The notes under the pieces: model-generated
Told to the model about the DNA's origin: nothing
Seen by the model: the letters and a program-made list of their open reading frames with translations, nothing else
Databases searched by the model: none
In this document: piece after piece, positions 36,301 to 44,039 of the stretch
How positions within the stretch are numbered: the stretch's first letter is position 1
How the letters are laid out: every line of letters starts with the position of its first letter
Position numbers and translations under genes: made by a program
DNA from: JBFMDN01 sp040753915
GTDB taxonomy: Bacteria; Desulfobacterota; Desulfomonilia; Desulfomonilales; Desulfomonilaceae
Length of the DNA stretch: 64,000 nucleotides
Reading direction: 5' to 3'
NCBI GenBank assembly: GCA_040753915.1
Contig: JBFMDN010000003.1
Coordinates: 1-64,000 of the forward strand

Positions 36301-36642
36301 ATGATCGACAATGTCGGCCCTGACGTGACCTCCCAGGTCCTCATCCAGATCCGCGATGAGATGCGGACCATGCGATCGGCCTTTGAGGCCAGATTCGATT
36401 CACTTGACGCTCACTTGGAATCGGCAGGAACGCATTTGAGCAGCTTCGGGGAGCGGCTGGATGTCGTAGAAGGCAGGATGAGCGAGCTATTTCGGCGTTT
36501 CTCGCAAATCGATTCTGATCTCAAGAGATTCGCAAGCCTTGTCAACGAGACCATCCTCCACTATGCTGAAGAAATGGACCGCGTCAGAGAGCGGCTCGAA
36601 TCCGTAGAAAGCAGAGTGGAAATATCGTCTGCCTCCGACTGA
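36301..36642 (+). CDS. Small coiled-coil protein of unknown function
   Basis: This 113-residue protein is almost entirely helical, with heptad repeats (about 15-105) and no transmembrane segment. No family is recognised. The start at 36301 has a GAGGA site 8 nt upstream; the longer frame from 36217 lacks one. It lies between rng and the YkgJ-type gene on the same strand, so it may share their transcript. Confidence 0.6.
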   Translation: MIDNVGPDVTSQVLIQIRDEMRTMRSAFEARFDSLDAHLESAGTHLSSFGERLDVVEGRMSELFRRFSQIDSDLKRFASLVNETILHYAEEMDRVRERLESVESRVEISSASD

Positions 36643-36676
36643 GTCCCTTCACAATCTCACATCTGGAATATCGATC

Positions 36677-37360
36677 ATGACACTTGAGGATCATGTCCGC
36701 CGGTATCTGGAGCTTGCCGGCAGAGCAGATGGGTTGTTCTCGTCCGTCCTGAAGGCCCATGGGGACCTTATGCCTTGCAAGCCAGGCTGCGACGACTGCT
36801 GCAACGTCTTTTTCGAGCTAGCGCTCATCGAAGCCTTTGTGATTGGCGGAATTTTTCGGAGAAGCGCGCCTGCCAGCGTACAGCGGCGCGTCCACTCGCG
36901 GGTCGAAGCTGTGGAACCGCTCTTTCGGGAGGCGAAGTCGATGCTCCAGGCCATCTCTGAAGCGAGCCCCGGAACCGATGCAGAAATCGCCGAGGCCGCA
37001 GCCAAATTGAGGCTGGCCTGCCCGATGAAAGAAGACCGGACGTGCGTAATCTATGAATATCGTCCGATCACGTGCAGGCTGTACGGAGCTCCGCAGGATT
37101 TGGGGGACCGTGTGGTGACTTGCCCAAGAACCCGCTTCAAGCTTGGAGAGCCGTATACGGTGGTGCGAGTGAAGGAAATCAACGACACGCTGGCTCGGTA
37201 CTCTCTTGAGCTCCTCAAAGACCTGATCGGCTGCGACTCGGCAGCCACATCTCGCCTCCGCTATTCCATGCCAGCAATGGTCAAGACGTCGTTCGATAAA
37301 GAGTATTTTCTGCGATTGAGGCAAGGCTTTGAAGACTCACCGAACCAAACGGCGGAATAG
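36677..37360 (+). CDS. YkgJ-family cysteine cluster protein
   Basis: This 227-residue protein has the YkgJ-type cysteine arrangement. CKPGCDDCC is near residues 34-42, and CPMKEDRTCVIYEYRPITCRLYG follows near 114-136. A final Cys lies in VVTCPRTRF. Family members are thought to bind a zinc ion or Fe-S cluster; the reaction is unknown. It overlaps the PrmA-like gene by 32 nt. Confidence 0.82.
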   Translation: MTLEDHVRRYLELAGRADGLFSSVLKAHGDLMPCKPGCDDCCNVFFELALIEAFVIGGIFRRSAPASVQRRVHSRVEAVEPLFREAKSMLQAISEASPGTDAEIAEAAAKLRLACPMKEDRTCVIYEYRPITCRLYGAPQDLGDRVVTCPRTRFKLGEPYTVVRVKEINDTLARYSLELLKDLIGCDSAATSRLRYSMPAMVKTSFDKEYFLRLRQGFEDSPNQTAE

Positions 37361-37985
37361 CGGTTTCTCTGAGCCCTTGTTTTTCGATGTGGGGGATGGG
37401 CTTCGACTGATTCCGTTCAGGGCCCGGGGGCTGTCCCGGTCGGATCGTTTGGAAATAGTGATAGACCCTGGAGCGTCCTTCGGAGTTGGGGATCACCCTA
37501 CCACCACCATGGCACTGGAGCTCATTGAGGCGGTAATGCCTCTCCTTCGTGCATCCCGCCATTTGCCTTCCTTGCTGGACATAGGGACTGGAACCGGCGT
37601 GCTGGCCGTTGCAGGAAAACTCCTGGGAGCGGGATTCACCGTGGCAGTTGACACAGACCCCGTGGCTGTCGCGTCGGCTAAGCGCAACTTCATCCTGAAC
37701 GGACTAGACTGCGGAAGCGGACAGGAAAGCGGAGTTGACCTGGTGGTGGGTGGCGCAGAGTCAATAGGTGGCGCCTTTGACCTTGTGGTCGCGAACCTGG
37801 TAGCGCCGGTTCTGATTCGCATACACGAGCAGTTGACGTCGAGGACCGGGGCATGGCTCATCCTGTCAGGCATCGCGGATGTCATGGCTGACGCTGTCGC
37901 TGCGAGGTATGACACCGGCCGCGTGCGGCTTGTTTCACGCAAACAGAGGGACGGATGGAACGGGATGCTCTACGAGAGGCTTTAA
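37329..37985 (+). CDS. PrmA-like SAM-dependent methyltransferase
   Basis: This 218-residue protein has the class I methyltransferase core of PrmA. The entry motif is DPGASFGVGDHPTTTMAL (about 48-65), motif I is LDIGTGTGVLAVAG and the catalytic segment is DLVVANLVAPVL. PrmA methylates ribosomal protein L11. This copy lacks the N-terminal L11-recognition domain (full PrmA is about 290-300 residues), so it may methylate something else. The TTG start follows a GAGG site and overlaps the upstream YkgJ-type gene, indicating coupling. Confidence 0.82.
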   Translation: MKTHRTKRRNSGFSEPLFFDVGDGLRLIPFRARGLSRSDRLEIVIDPGASFGVGDHPTTTMALELIEAVMPLLRASRHLPSLLDIGTGTGVLAVAGKLLGAGFTVAVDTDPVAVASAKRNFILNGLDCGSGQESGVDLVVGGAESIGGAFDLVVANLVAPVLIRIHEQLTSRTGAWLILSGIADVMADAVAARYDTGRVRLVSRKQRDGWNGMLYERL

Positions 37986-38033
37986 GGAGCGCAGCATCGC
38001 TCTACATGCTAAAGGTCCGCGGATAGGAGGCGG

Positions 38034-38086
38034 GTCAGCCATCAAAGGATGCCAGGGGAGGGGGCTACCCCCTCCCCGGTGCTGAC
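38034..38086. terminator. Strong bidirectional hairpin between prmA-like gene and dsrD
   Basis: A perfect 10-bp GC stem with a 3-nt loop (GGGGAGGGGG / CCCCCTCCCC, 38055-38077) is enclosed by a second perfect stem, GTCAGC / GCTGAC (38034-38039 and 38081-38086). It lies between converging genes and would serve both as a terminator or an mRNA 3' stabiliser. Confidence 0.65.
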
Positions 38087-38125
38087 GATCTGATTGAAGA
38101 GCAGGTTTACAGGACGGAGAGACGG

Positions 38126-38362
38126 TCAGTCCTCTTCCCCGTGCTGCTTGCCCATGCCTTTCAGCCCGATCAGTGTGGTGCTCCCACTCGACCAGTACTC
38201 GAGCGTTCCTTCCTGCACCATTTTGTTGACAAGGTTCTTGACCTCACGATTCTTCATGTCAGGAAGGATCGCATAGAAGTCCTTGAGATAAAACTTGGAC
38301 TTGGTCTTGGACTTCTTTTCGAGTGTGTCGACTATGAGCTTTTTCGCTTCTTCCTCAGTCAT
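38126..38362 (-). CDS. dsrD: Dissimilatory sulfite reductase accessory protein DsrD
   Basis: This is the 78-residue DsrD, a winged-helix protein (MTEEEAKKLIVDTLEKK start, KFYLKDFYAILPDMK, EYWSSGSTTLIGLKG). It is found in reductive-type dsr operons and is reported to stimulate sulfite reduction by DsrAB. It lies 25 nt after dsrB with its own AGGAG site. Its presence points to sulfite reduction rather than sulfur oxidation. A strong hairpin follows. Confidence 0.95.
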   Translation of the reverse strand: MTEEEAKKLIVDTLEKKSKTKSKFYLKDFYAILPDMKNREVKNLVNKMVQEGTLEYWSSGSTTLIGLKGMGKQHGEED

Positions 38363-38387
38363 CTGAAACTCCTATTGCCATCACCTG

Positions 38388-39506
38388 CTAGTACTTGAAC
38401 TGGGTGGACTGCCGCCAGGTTGTGTATGCGAAGCGGTAGTCGTCGATGAGGTGATGGGTGAAGGGGAGGTCACATTTCTCAAAGAATCGCTCCCAACCGA
38501 TTCTTTCAGCCCAGTCGCCGACGCGCTCATATTTCTGGGCGTCCTTTGCGTACACGTCCACGATCCTCTTGATCGTGTTCACGGTGTCTTCCCACCTCGG
38601 GGGCTGATTGGGAATGAAGGGAACGATAACCTTGGAGAACTTGGGCTTGCTGATCCTGTTGGAGAGCTTTCCCCCGAGGAGGATGGCCACGCCGCTTCCT
38701 TCCTCGTCGGCCAGGGGCATAGCAGCACACATAGTATAGCAGTTCCCACAGAACATGCAACGGTCGGCATTCACTTCCAGGCTCTTGAGGCCGCTGGCAG
38801 TCTTAGCCGGCTTGATGGCCGCGGTGGGGCAGGCTGCTATGGCAAGCGGGAGCTCGCAGAGCTTGTCGATCCACTCATGGTCAATCATTGGCGGCTTGCG
38901 ATGGATTCCCAGGATAGCGATGTCAGAGCAGTGCACCGCGCCGCACATGTTGAGGCAGCAAGCGAGGGACACTCTGACCGGTGCCGGCATCCTCATGCTC
39001 CCGAATTCTTCGAAAAGGCCGTCCATGACAGCCTTCACGATACCGGAAGCATCGATGGCGGGGGTGTGGCAATGTACCCATCCCTGGGTATGGACGATAT
39101 TGGTGATACCTGCACCGGTGCCGCCAATCGGGAATTTGAAAGAGCCTTTCTCGAATTTCCTGCTCTTCAGGTCGTCAAGGAGAGGCTTCACCTTCGCTTT
39201 GCTGTCCACCATGAACTCAATGTTGTTCCTGGTGGTAAATCGCAGGTAGCCGTCGCAATGCTTGTCCGCGATCTCGCAAATCTCGCGGATGTGCTCTATG
39301 CTCATCAGACGGCATCCGCCTGTGCGCACAGTATAGACTTCGTCCCCGGTCTCCGACACGTGAACCAGCACGCCCGGCTCAAGTATCTCGTGATAGAGCC
39401 ACTTGCCTTTGTTGTTCTTGATGACCGGTGGCAGGAACTCCTCGTAGTACCGCGGACCTATATCGGTAATCCTGTCCTTCAGGGGATCGCTCGGATCGTA
39501 TGGCAT
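38388..39506 (-). CDS. dsrB: Dissimilatory sulfite reductase beta subunit
   Basis: This is the 372-residue DsrB, the subunit of the siroheme enzyme that reduces sulfite. The catalytic siroheme-Fe4S4 cysteines are in place: Cys146 in WVHCHTPA, and Cys183, Cys184 and Cys188 in LACCLNMCGAVHC. An inserted ferredoxin domain has CMFCGNCYTMC near 250. Length and composition match sulfate reducers. The start has a GGGAGG site. It follows dsrA by 15 nt. DsrC, its substrate-carrier partner, is not in this window. Confidence 0.97.
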   Translation of the reverse strand: MPYDPSDPLKDRITDIGPRYYEEFLPPVIKNNKGKWLYHEILEPGVLVHVSETGDEVYTVRTGGCRLMSIEHIREICEIADKHCDGYLRFTTRNNIEFMVDSKAKVKPLLDDLKSRKFEKGSFKFPIGGTGAGITNIVHTQGWVHCHTPAIDASGIVKAVMDGLFEEFGSMRMPAPVRVSLACCLNMCGAVHCSDIAILGIHRKPPMIDHEWIDKLCELPLAIAACPTAAIKPAKTASGLKSLEVNADRCMFCGNCYTMCAAMPLADEEGSGVAILLGGKLSNRISKPKFSKVIVPFIPNQPPRWEDTVNTIKRIVDVYAKDAQKYERVGDWAERIGWERFFEKCDLPFTHHLIDDYRFAYTTWRQSTQFKY

Positions 39507-39521
39507 GCTTGTAACCTCCCA

Positions 39522-40811
39522 CTACCTCTGGTGCTTCTTGCGGTATTCGTTGATATCCCGAGTCCAACCACCTTCCACTTCTGCTTCTTTCCAGAAGATG
39601 TACGGGTTGGAGCGCGGTTCGTCGACCATTCTCGGATCTGCTTCGAGCTCGCAGACTTCCAGGAACTTTTGGAAGGACTCGCGCTGAATGAGCTCGCCAA
39701 GGCGCTCACGGTTCTTGCCTTCTTCCATCCACCAATCCCACACCTTTTCGATGAGTTCTTTGAGCTCTTCAAAGGGCGGCTCCATTTTCATAAATGGAAC
39801 GGTCAGTGTGGACATCTGGGCACCTTCGAGAATGGGCGCTTTTGCGCCGAAGAGGATGGATGCTCCGCGATCCTCACCGATACGAAGGGCTCTGGGCATG
39901 ACATTGAGGCAATGCATGCAACGCACACATTCCTTGTCGTTGATTTCCAGCTTATTGCCGTCATAGCACATGCACTGGCTGGGGCAGAGATTGATGACTT
40001 CCTTTTGGATGTCGAAGGACCCCCAGTCACGGCTCGAATGTGCGCCCGCGTTGGGAAGGAGCTCTCCCCCTACGTAGGCTTTGACCGCTTCCTGATCGAT
40101 ACGGATGTTATCCCTCCAGGTACCGATGACCGACATGTCCGCTCGGGCTATGGAAGCCACACATCCGTTGGGGCATCCGTCGAATTTGAACTTGAACTTG
40201 TACGGGAATGCAGGGCGATGAAGCTCGTCCTGATACTCCATGGTGAACTGGTAGCAAGCTTCCTGGGTGTCATAGCACGCAAACTGGCAACGGGACTGTC
40301 CCAGACAGCACGCGGGTGTGCGCAGGTTAGATCCCGATCCTCCGAGGTCCTGATTGAGCTCATGAGTCATGTCGTAGAACAGGGGCTCCAAGTTGTCCGT
40401 CACAGTCCCCAACAAGATGATGTCGCCAGTTGACCCGTGCATGTTGGTCAGTCCGCTGCCGTACTTTTCCCAAAGATCGCACAAGCCGCGCAGGAACTCG
40501 GTCGTGTAGTACTTACTGGCAGGCTGATTGACGCGAACGGTATGAAAGTGGGCCACACCAGGGAATTGCTGCGGCTGGTCGCAGTAACGGCCGATAATGC
40601 CGCCGCCGTACCCAAAAACGCCCACGATTCCACCATGCTTCCAGTGCGTCACCTTGTCCTCATAGGATAGCTCAAGCACACCAAGAAGATCATCGGGAGC
40701 TTCCTTTAGGGCCTGTTTGCCCTTCTCCACCTGCTGCTTGATATCAGAAACGAAGCTGGGCCATGGTCCTTTTTCCAGCTCATCAAGCATCGGGGTGTTA
40801 TGCTTTCCCAT
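39522..40811 (-). CDS. dsrA: Dissimilatory sulfite reductase alpha subunit
   Basis: This 429-residue DsrA has the cluster-binding pairs CLGQSRC (C-x5-C) and GCPNGC (C-x3-C), followed by a ferredoxin-like insert with CVRCMHCLNVMP. Together with DsrB it forms the alpha2beta2 cytoplasmic enzyme that converts sulfite to a DsrC-bound trisulfide. The start at 40811 has a GAGGAGG site 8 nt upstream; the 34-codon upstream extension is not conserved. It is the first gene of dsrABD and is preceded by a promoter-like pair and a 200-nt leader. Clear divergence upstream is to a gene of unknown function. Confidence 0.97.
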   Translation of the reverse strand: MGKHNTPMLDELEKGPWPSFVSDIKQQVEKGKQALKEAPDDLLGVLELSYEDKVTHWKHGGIVGVFGYGGGIIGRYCDQPQQFPGVAHFHTVRVNQPASKYYTTEFLRGLCDLWEKYGSGLTNMHGSTGDIILLGTVTDNLEPLFYDMTHELNQDLGGSGSNLRTPACCLGQSRCQFACYDTQEACYQFTMEYQDELHRPAFPYKFKFKFDGCPNGCVASIARADMSVIGTWRDNIRIDQEAVKAYVGGELLPNAGAHSSRDWGSFDIQKEVINLCPSQCMCYDGNKLEINDKECVRCMHCLNVMPRALRIGEDRGASILFGAKAPILEGAQMSTLTVPFMKMEPPFEELKELIEKVWDWWMEEGKNRERLGELIQRESFQKFLEVCELEADPRMVDEPRSNPYIFWKEAEVEGGWTRDINEYRKKHQR

Positions 40812-41007
40812 TAACGATTCCTCCTCTCTTTGAGTACTCCGTAGAGATTTTGATCGGAATTCTTCGCATTCGATTGAACCAGAGAATAAATTGATCCCAC
40901 GGAAAAAACCCACCCTCTTGCGGCTTTCCCGGGACTATCCAGACACTCTCTATAACGACGGGTTCAACGAACGGCCTCGGTCGGTCCCCGAAACAAAGAT
41001 TCAGTCG

Positions 41008-41037
41008 ACTTTAATTCAAGACAAAGTTCCAAGTCAA
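41008..41037 (-). promoter_or_regulatory. Promoter candidate for dsrABD
   Basis: The minus strand reads TTGACT, 18 nt, TAAAGT, giving a leader of about 190 nt before dsrA. An AT-rich stretch surrounds it. Confidence 0.45.
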
Positions 41038-41048
41038 GAAAAAATATC

Positions 41049-41069
41049 GGGAATTTTGAGACAAATCCC
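41049..41069. promoter_or_regulatory. Imperfect palindrome upstream of the dsr promoter
   Basis: GGGAATTTTG and CAAATCCC form an interrupted inverted repeat just upstream of the -35 of the dsr promoter candidate. It might be an activator site. The two arms differ by two bases in length, so this is tentative. The rest of 40812-41221 holds no gene. Confidence 0.3.
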
Positions 41070-41221
41070 CGTTTTTCCCCCACCGGTACCCATGGACGTG
41101 TATGGCCGATTTCCGCACCCTCCCCTCCACCTCGGACGATGCCGGCACGTGAATCGATTTCTTCGCCACCCTGCTCGCATTTCGCTTCGCGCGCTTCCCT
41201 CCGGACACAAAAGAGATTATC

Positions 41222-42454
41222 ATGCGCTGGTTGCAAAACAACGACACGTCTCCGGGCGTAATCTCCTCGGGCGCGAGACGATCCGTGGACAAAGAAGTCG
41301 AACCAGTCATCAGGTTTTTCTCCCGTCTGCCGGGAAGGCTCGTTCCATTTGACGGTGAGGCTCTGCATTGTCTCGTGCCACTTTCGAGGCGCGGGGATGG
41401 TCACAAATCGCTTCACAGCCTAAGTTACGGGGCATATCTCGGGGCGATAGAGAAATTCGTGTCGAAGCATGTAAACCAGATGGAGAGCATCGTCGGTGGG
41501 TCTATCAGCGCCATTGACGTGATCTCGGAAAAGCATGGGAGCGACTACCATCCTGCTCGACTGGAGGTTACTTCCGACGCCGGAACACGGGCTCTTGTGG
41601 TAAACGTGGCGTTTACCGAACGGGGTAGGACTCGCCTCATCCACGAAATGGAAGTCCTCCAACTCCTAGCTGCAAAAGGCGATCGCAGATTCCTGCCTGA
41701 GGTTTACTTCTCCGGCGAACAGCGGGCAACCGGTGAAGGAGACAGGCCGGTACTCATTGACATGTTTATAGGAGAGTGGCTGGAAGGATTTCACGAGTTT
41801 CACCTGACCTCCGACCCCGGCGCTGGATTGAGGCCCATAGCAGTGTGGGATACGGACCACGGAACAACGTTCATTTCGGCGCAGGAAGCGAAGGAGATTT
41901 ATCGACAAGCGGCGTTCGTCTTGACCTATTACTATGACATTGACACATTTGCAGAAATATACCCCTGGCATCACGCTGCTGGCGATTTTGTGGTTTCTCG
42001 TTCCGATGGTAAGGTCGAGGTGAGGCTCATTTCTGCGAGGCAGTACGCTCCTCGGATCGGCGCCGCCGATACCCTGGAGCATCGGATCGAAGGGCTTCTG
42101 CTTTTTTTCGCAAACCTCACGGTCCGTATGCGCCTCGATAGGTTCGATGGCGTCGGAGAGATAGCGTGGGCTGGGGACTATTGTCTCGATGGCGCGATCC
42201 AGGGGTTTTTCGACGCTATGCAGGATCGAGCTTCATGCGACCGCAGCGTCTCCCAATTGTGGGCCTCGGCTCTCAATGTCGCCGCGCACATGTCCCCTGA
42301 CGGCTGGGCGGAGGTCTTTTCCTTTACGGCCGATTCGTATCCGGATGATGCTCCGGATGCCCCGCTCATTCGTGACAATCTCGTGAAGCATATTCTGAGA
42401 GTTTATCGACAAGTTCCAAATTTTGCTCGAACTGAACGGCATCGTTTGAGTTGA
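41222..42454 (+). CDS. Uncharacterised protein divergent from dsrA, kinase-fold-like
   Basis: This 410-residue soluble protein matches no family I can name. A segment EMEVLQLLAAKGDRRFLPEV (about 141-160) followed by LIDMFIGEWLEGFHEF resembles the N-lobe/hinge of aminoglycoside phosphotransferase-like folds. WHHAAGDFVVSR with a following VRLISARQY (about 243-270) resembles a degenerate catalytic loop (H-x-GD-F) and metal-binding segment. If so, it could phosphorylate a small molecule. It is divergent from dsrABD and in line with the CbiA/DsrN pair, so a role in sulfite reductase maturation is an inference from position only. Confidence 0.6.
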   Translation: MRWLQNNDTSPGVISSGARRSVDKEVEPVIRFFSRLPGRLVPFDGEALHCLVPLSRRGDGHKSLHSLSYGAYLGAIEKFVSKHVNQMESIVGGSISAIDVISEKHGSDYHPARLEVTSDAGTRALVVNVAFTERGRTRLIHEMEVLQLLAAKGDRRFLPEVYFSGEQRATGEGDRPVLIDMFIGEWLEGFHEFHLTSDPGAGLRPIAVWDTDHGTTFISAQEAKEIYRQAAFVLTYYYDIDTFAEIYPWHHAAGDFVVSRSDGKVEVRLISARQYAPRIGAADTLEHRIEGLLLFFANLTVRMRLDRFDGVGEIAWAGDYCLDGAIQGFFDAMQDRASCDRSVSQLWASALNVAAHMSPDGWAEVFSFTADSYPDDAPDAPLIRDNLVKHILRVYRQVPNFARTERHRLS

Positions 42455-42492
42455 TCAAATCGTTTGGGAACAGAAGGGAGGCCTGCCAGGCT

Positions 42493-42540
42493 ATGGAGAT
42501 CGACGGGCGAGGCCCGAAAACGGCTGTTGCACCATGTTGA
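42493..42540 (+). CDS. Possible 15-residue leader peptide
   Basis: A short frame (MEIDGRGPKTAVAPC) has a strong AAGGGAGG site 11 nt before its ATG. Its stop TGA overlaps the first bases of the downstream CbiA frame (ATGTTGA). The CbiA ATG itself has no ribosome-binding site, so translation may be coupled to this leader. Confidence 0.35.
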   Translation: MEIDGRGPKTAVAPC

Positions 42541-43964
42541 TAGGATCAGAAATTCCCCGTATAGTCACTGCCGCCATGCGAGGAGGGGCTGGTAAGACCC
42601 TCGTGACCATAGGACTCATCGGGGCATTGCGTCGCAGAGGCTTGTCCGTCGGGGCTTTCAAGAAGGGTCCGGATTACATCGATGCCGGTTGGCTCGGGTT
42701 GGCGGCGGGCCAGTGTTTCAACTTGGATACGTACCTCTTTCCCCCCGAGACGCTTATCTCCTCGTTTCTCTTCCGGTCTCAGGGGAAGGATATGGCCGTG
42801 GTCGAGGGTAACAGGGGGCTTTTTGACGGGGTGGATGCCGCTGGGAGCTACAGTACAGCGGAATTGGCCAAGCTCCTCGAAGCTCCGATCCTTCTCATAC
42901 TCGACTGCACCAAGATGACAAGGACTGCCGCGGCTCTTGTGCTTGGGGCCCGCGCCCTCGACGAGCATCTCAACCTCGGGGGAGTAATCCTCAACCGCGT
43001 GGGAGGAACGCGGCACGAGTCGGTTGTGCGCAGGTCTATCGAACAGGCGACGTCGGTGCCGGTATTGGGATCGATTCACAAGCTGGCCCTGGACAACTTT
43101 CCTCAACGTCATCTGGGACTGCTCCCCTACCAGGAGCATCCAGGAGCAGTGGAGTTCGTGGAGCACGCGGCTCAAGTGATCCAGCAGTCCGTGGAGATTG
43201 ACGAAGTGGTGTCAATCGCACGCAAGGCAAAAGAGATGGGCCGGTCCATCGATGCTGCTCCCTTCTCCGCGGCCCGCTCGTGCCGGGTTCGCATCGGTAT
43301 TGTCAGAGACTCCGCTTTCCAGTTCTACTACCCTGAGAATCTGGAGGCACTGGAGGCTTTGGGTGCCGAGCTCGTCTACCTCAGCGCCCTGCAACCCTCG
43401 CCGCTCCCCGACGTGGACTGCCTCTACATTGGGGGAGGCTTTCCGGAGACCCACGCAGAGCGGCTGGCGGAAAATGAGGTCTTCCGGCGGTCTCTAAGAG
43501 ATGCTGTCAACGGTGGGCTACCGGTCTACGCTGAGTGCGGCGGTCTCATGTATCTGTCTCGCAGCCTGGTCATCGACGACAATGCGTATCCGATGGCAGG
43601 CGTCTTTTCCGTGGATACGGTTTTGCAGAGGAGTCCGCAGGGACTGGGATACATTCGGGTAGAAGTAACCGCAGAGAATCCCTTCTTTCCGGTAGGAGCG
43701 GAGCTGACGGGCCATGAATTCCATTATTCCTCGATCGCCATGCCGGAGCAGTTGGGGGATTACTTTGCTTTCAAGGTCTTACGAGGCCACGGAGCGGACG
43801 GCCGGAATGACGGAATCTGCAGGAATAATGCCCTGGGAACCTATCTTCACATTCACGCCCTCGGGACTCCCCAATGGGCATTCTCGTTGGTGCGTAAGGC
43901 CGCCCAATTCCGATCCGATCCGACGCGTCACGTTGGAGAAATGTCTCAGGCAAACGTTCGCTGA
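42534..43964 (+). CDS. cbiA: Cobyrinate a,c-diamide synthase family protein, DsrN-like (copy 1)
   Basis: This 476-residue two-domain amidase has an N-terminal P-loop dethiobiotin-synthetase-like domain (GGAGKT near residue 20, FKKGPDYIDAGW). The C-terminal class I glutamine amidotransferase domain has its catalytic Cys in VYAECGGLMYLSR, GHEFHYSS and TYLHIHALG. CbiA/CobB amidates corrinoids; the dsr-linked DsrN is thought to amidate siroheme for DsrAB. No other cobalamin genes are nearby, so the DsrN role is favoured. The ATG lacks a ribosome-binding site. A near-identical architecture follows directly as copy 2. Confidence 0.9.
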   Translation: MLIGSEIPRIVTAAMRGGAGKTLVTIGLIGALRRRGLSVGAFKKGPDYIDAGWLGLAAGQCFNLDTYLFPPETLISSFLFRSQGKDMAVVEGNRGLFDGVDAAGSYSTAELAKLLEAPILLILDCTKMTRTAAALVLGARALDEHLNLGGVILNRVGGTRHESVVRRSIEQATSVPVLGSIHKLALDNFPQRHLGLLPYQEHPGAVEFVEHAAQVIQQSVEIDEVVSIARKAKEMGRSIDAAPFSAARSCRVRIGIVRDSAFQFYYPENLEALEALGAELVYLSALQPSPLPDVDCLYIGGGFPETHAERLAENEVFRRSLRDAVNGGLPVYAECGGLMYLSRSLVIDDNAYPMAGVFSVDTVLQRSPQGLGYIRVEVTAENPFFPVGAELTGHEFHYSSIAMPEQLGDYFAFKVLRGHGADGRNDGICRNNALGTYLHIHALGTPQWAFSLVRKAAQFRSDPTRHVGEMSQANVR

Positions 43965-44039
43965 GGAAATTTCGGGCAGCGGGCCGTTGCATGCGTCGGC
44001 AAGGCGTTCCATGCCTTTGGCTCCGGCGAGAGAGGTCGT

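Noticed and set aside
38055..38077. GC hairpin considered as the start of a CRISPR-like or REP array
   Set aside because: Only one copy is present, with no spaced repeats; a bidirectional terminator is the simpler explanation.
38451..40433. Plus-strand open frame of 660 codons across dsrB/dsrA
   Set aside because: Long, but it lies opposite the unmistakable dsrA and dsrB and has no recognisable domain; it results from the base composition of those genes.
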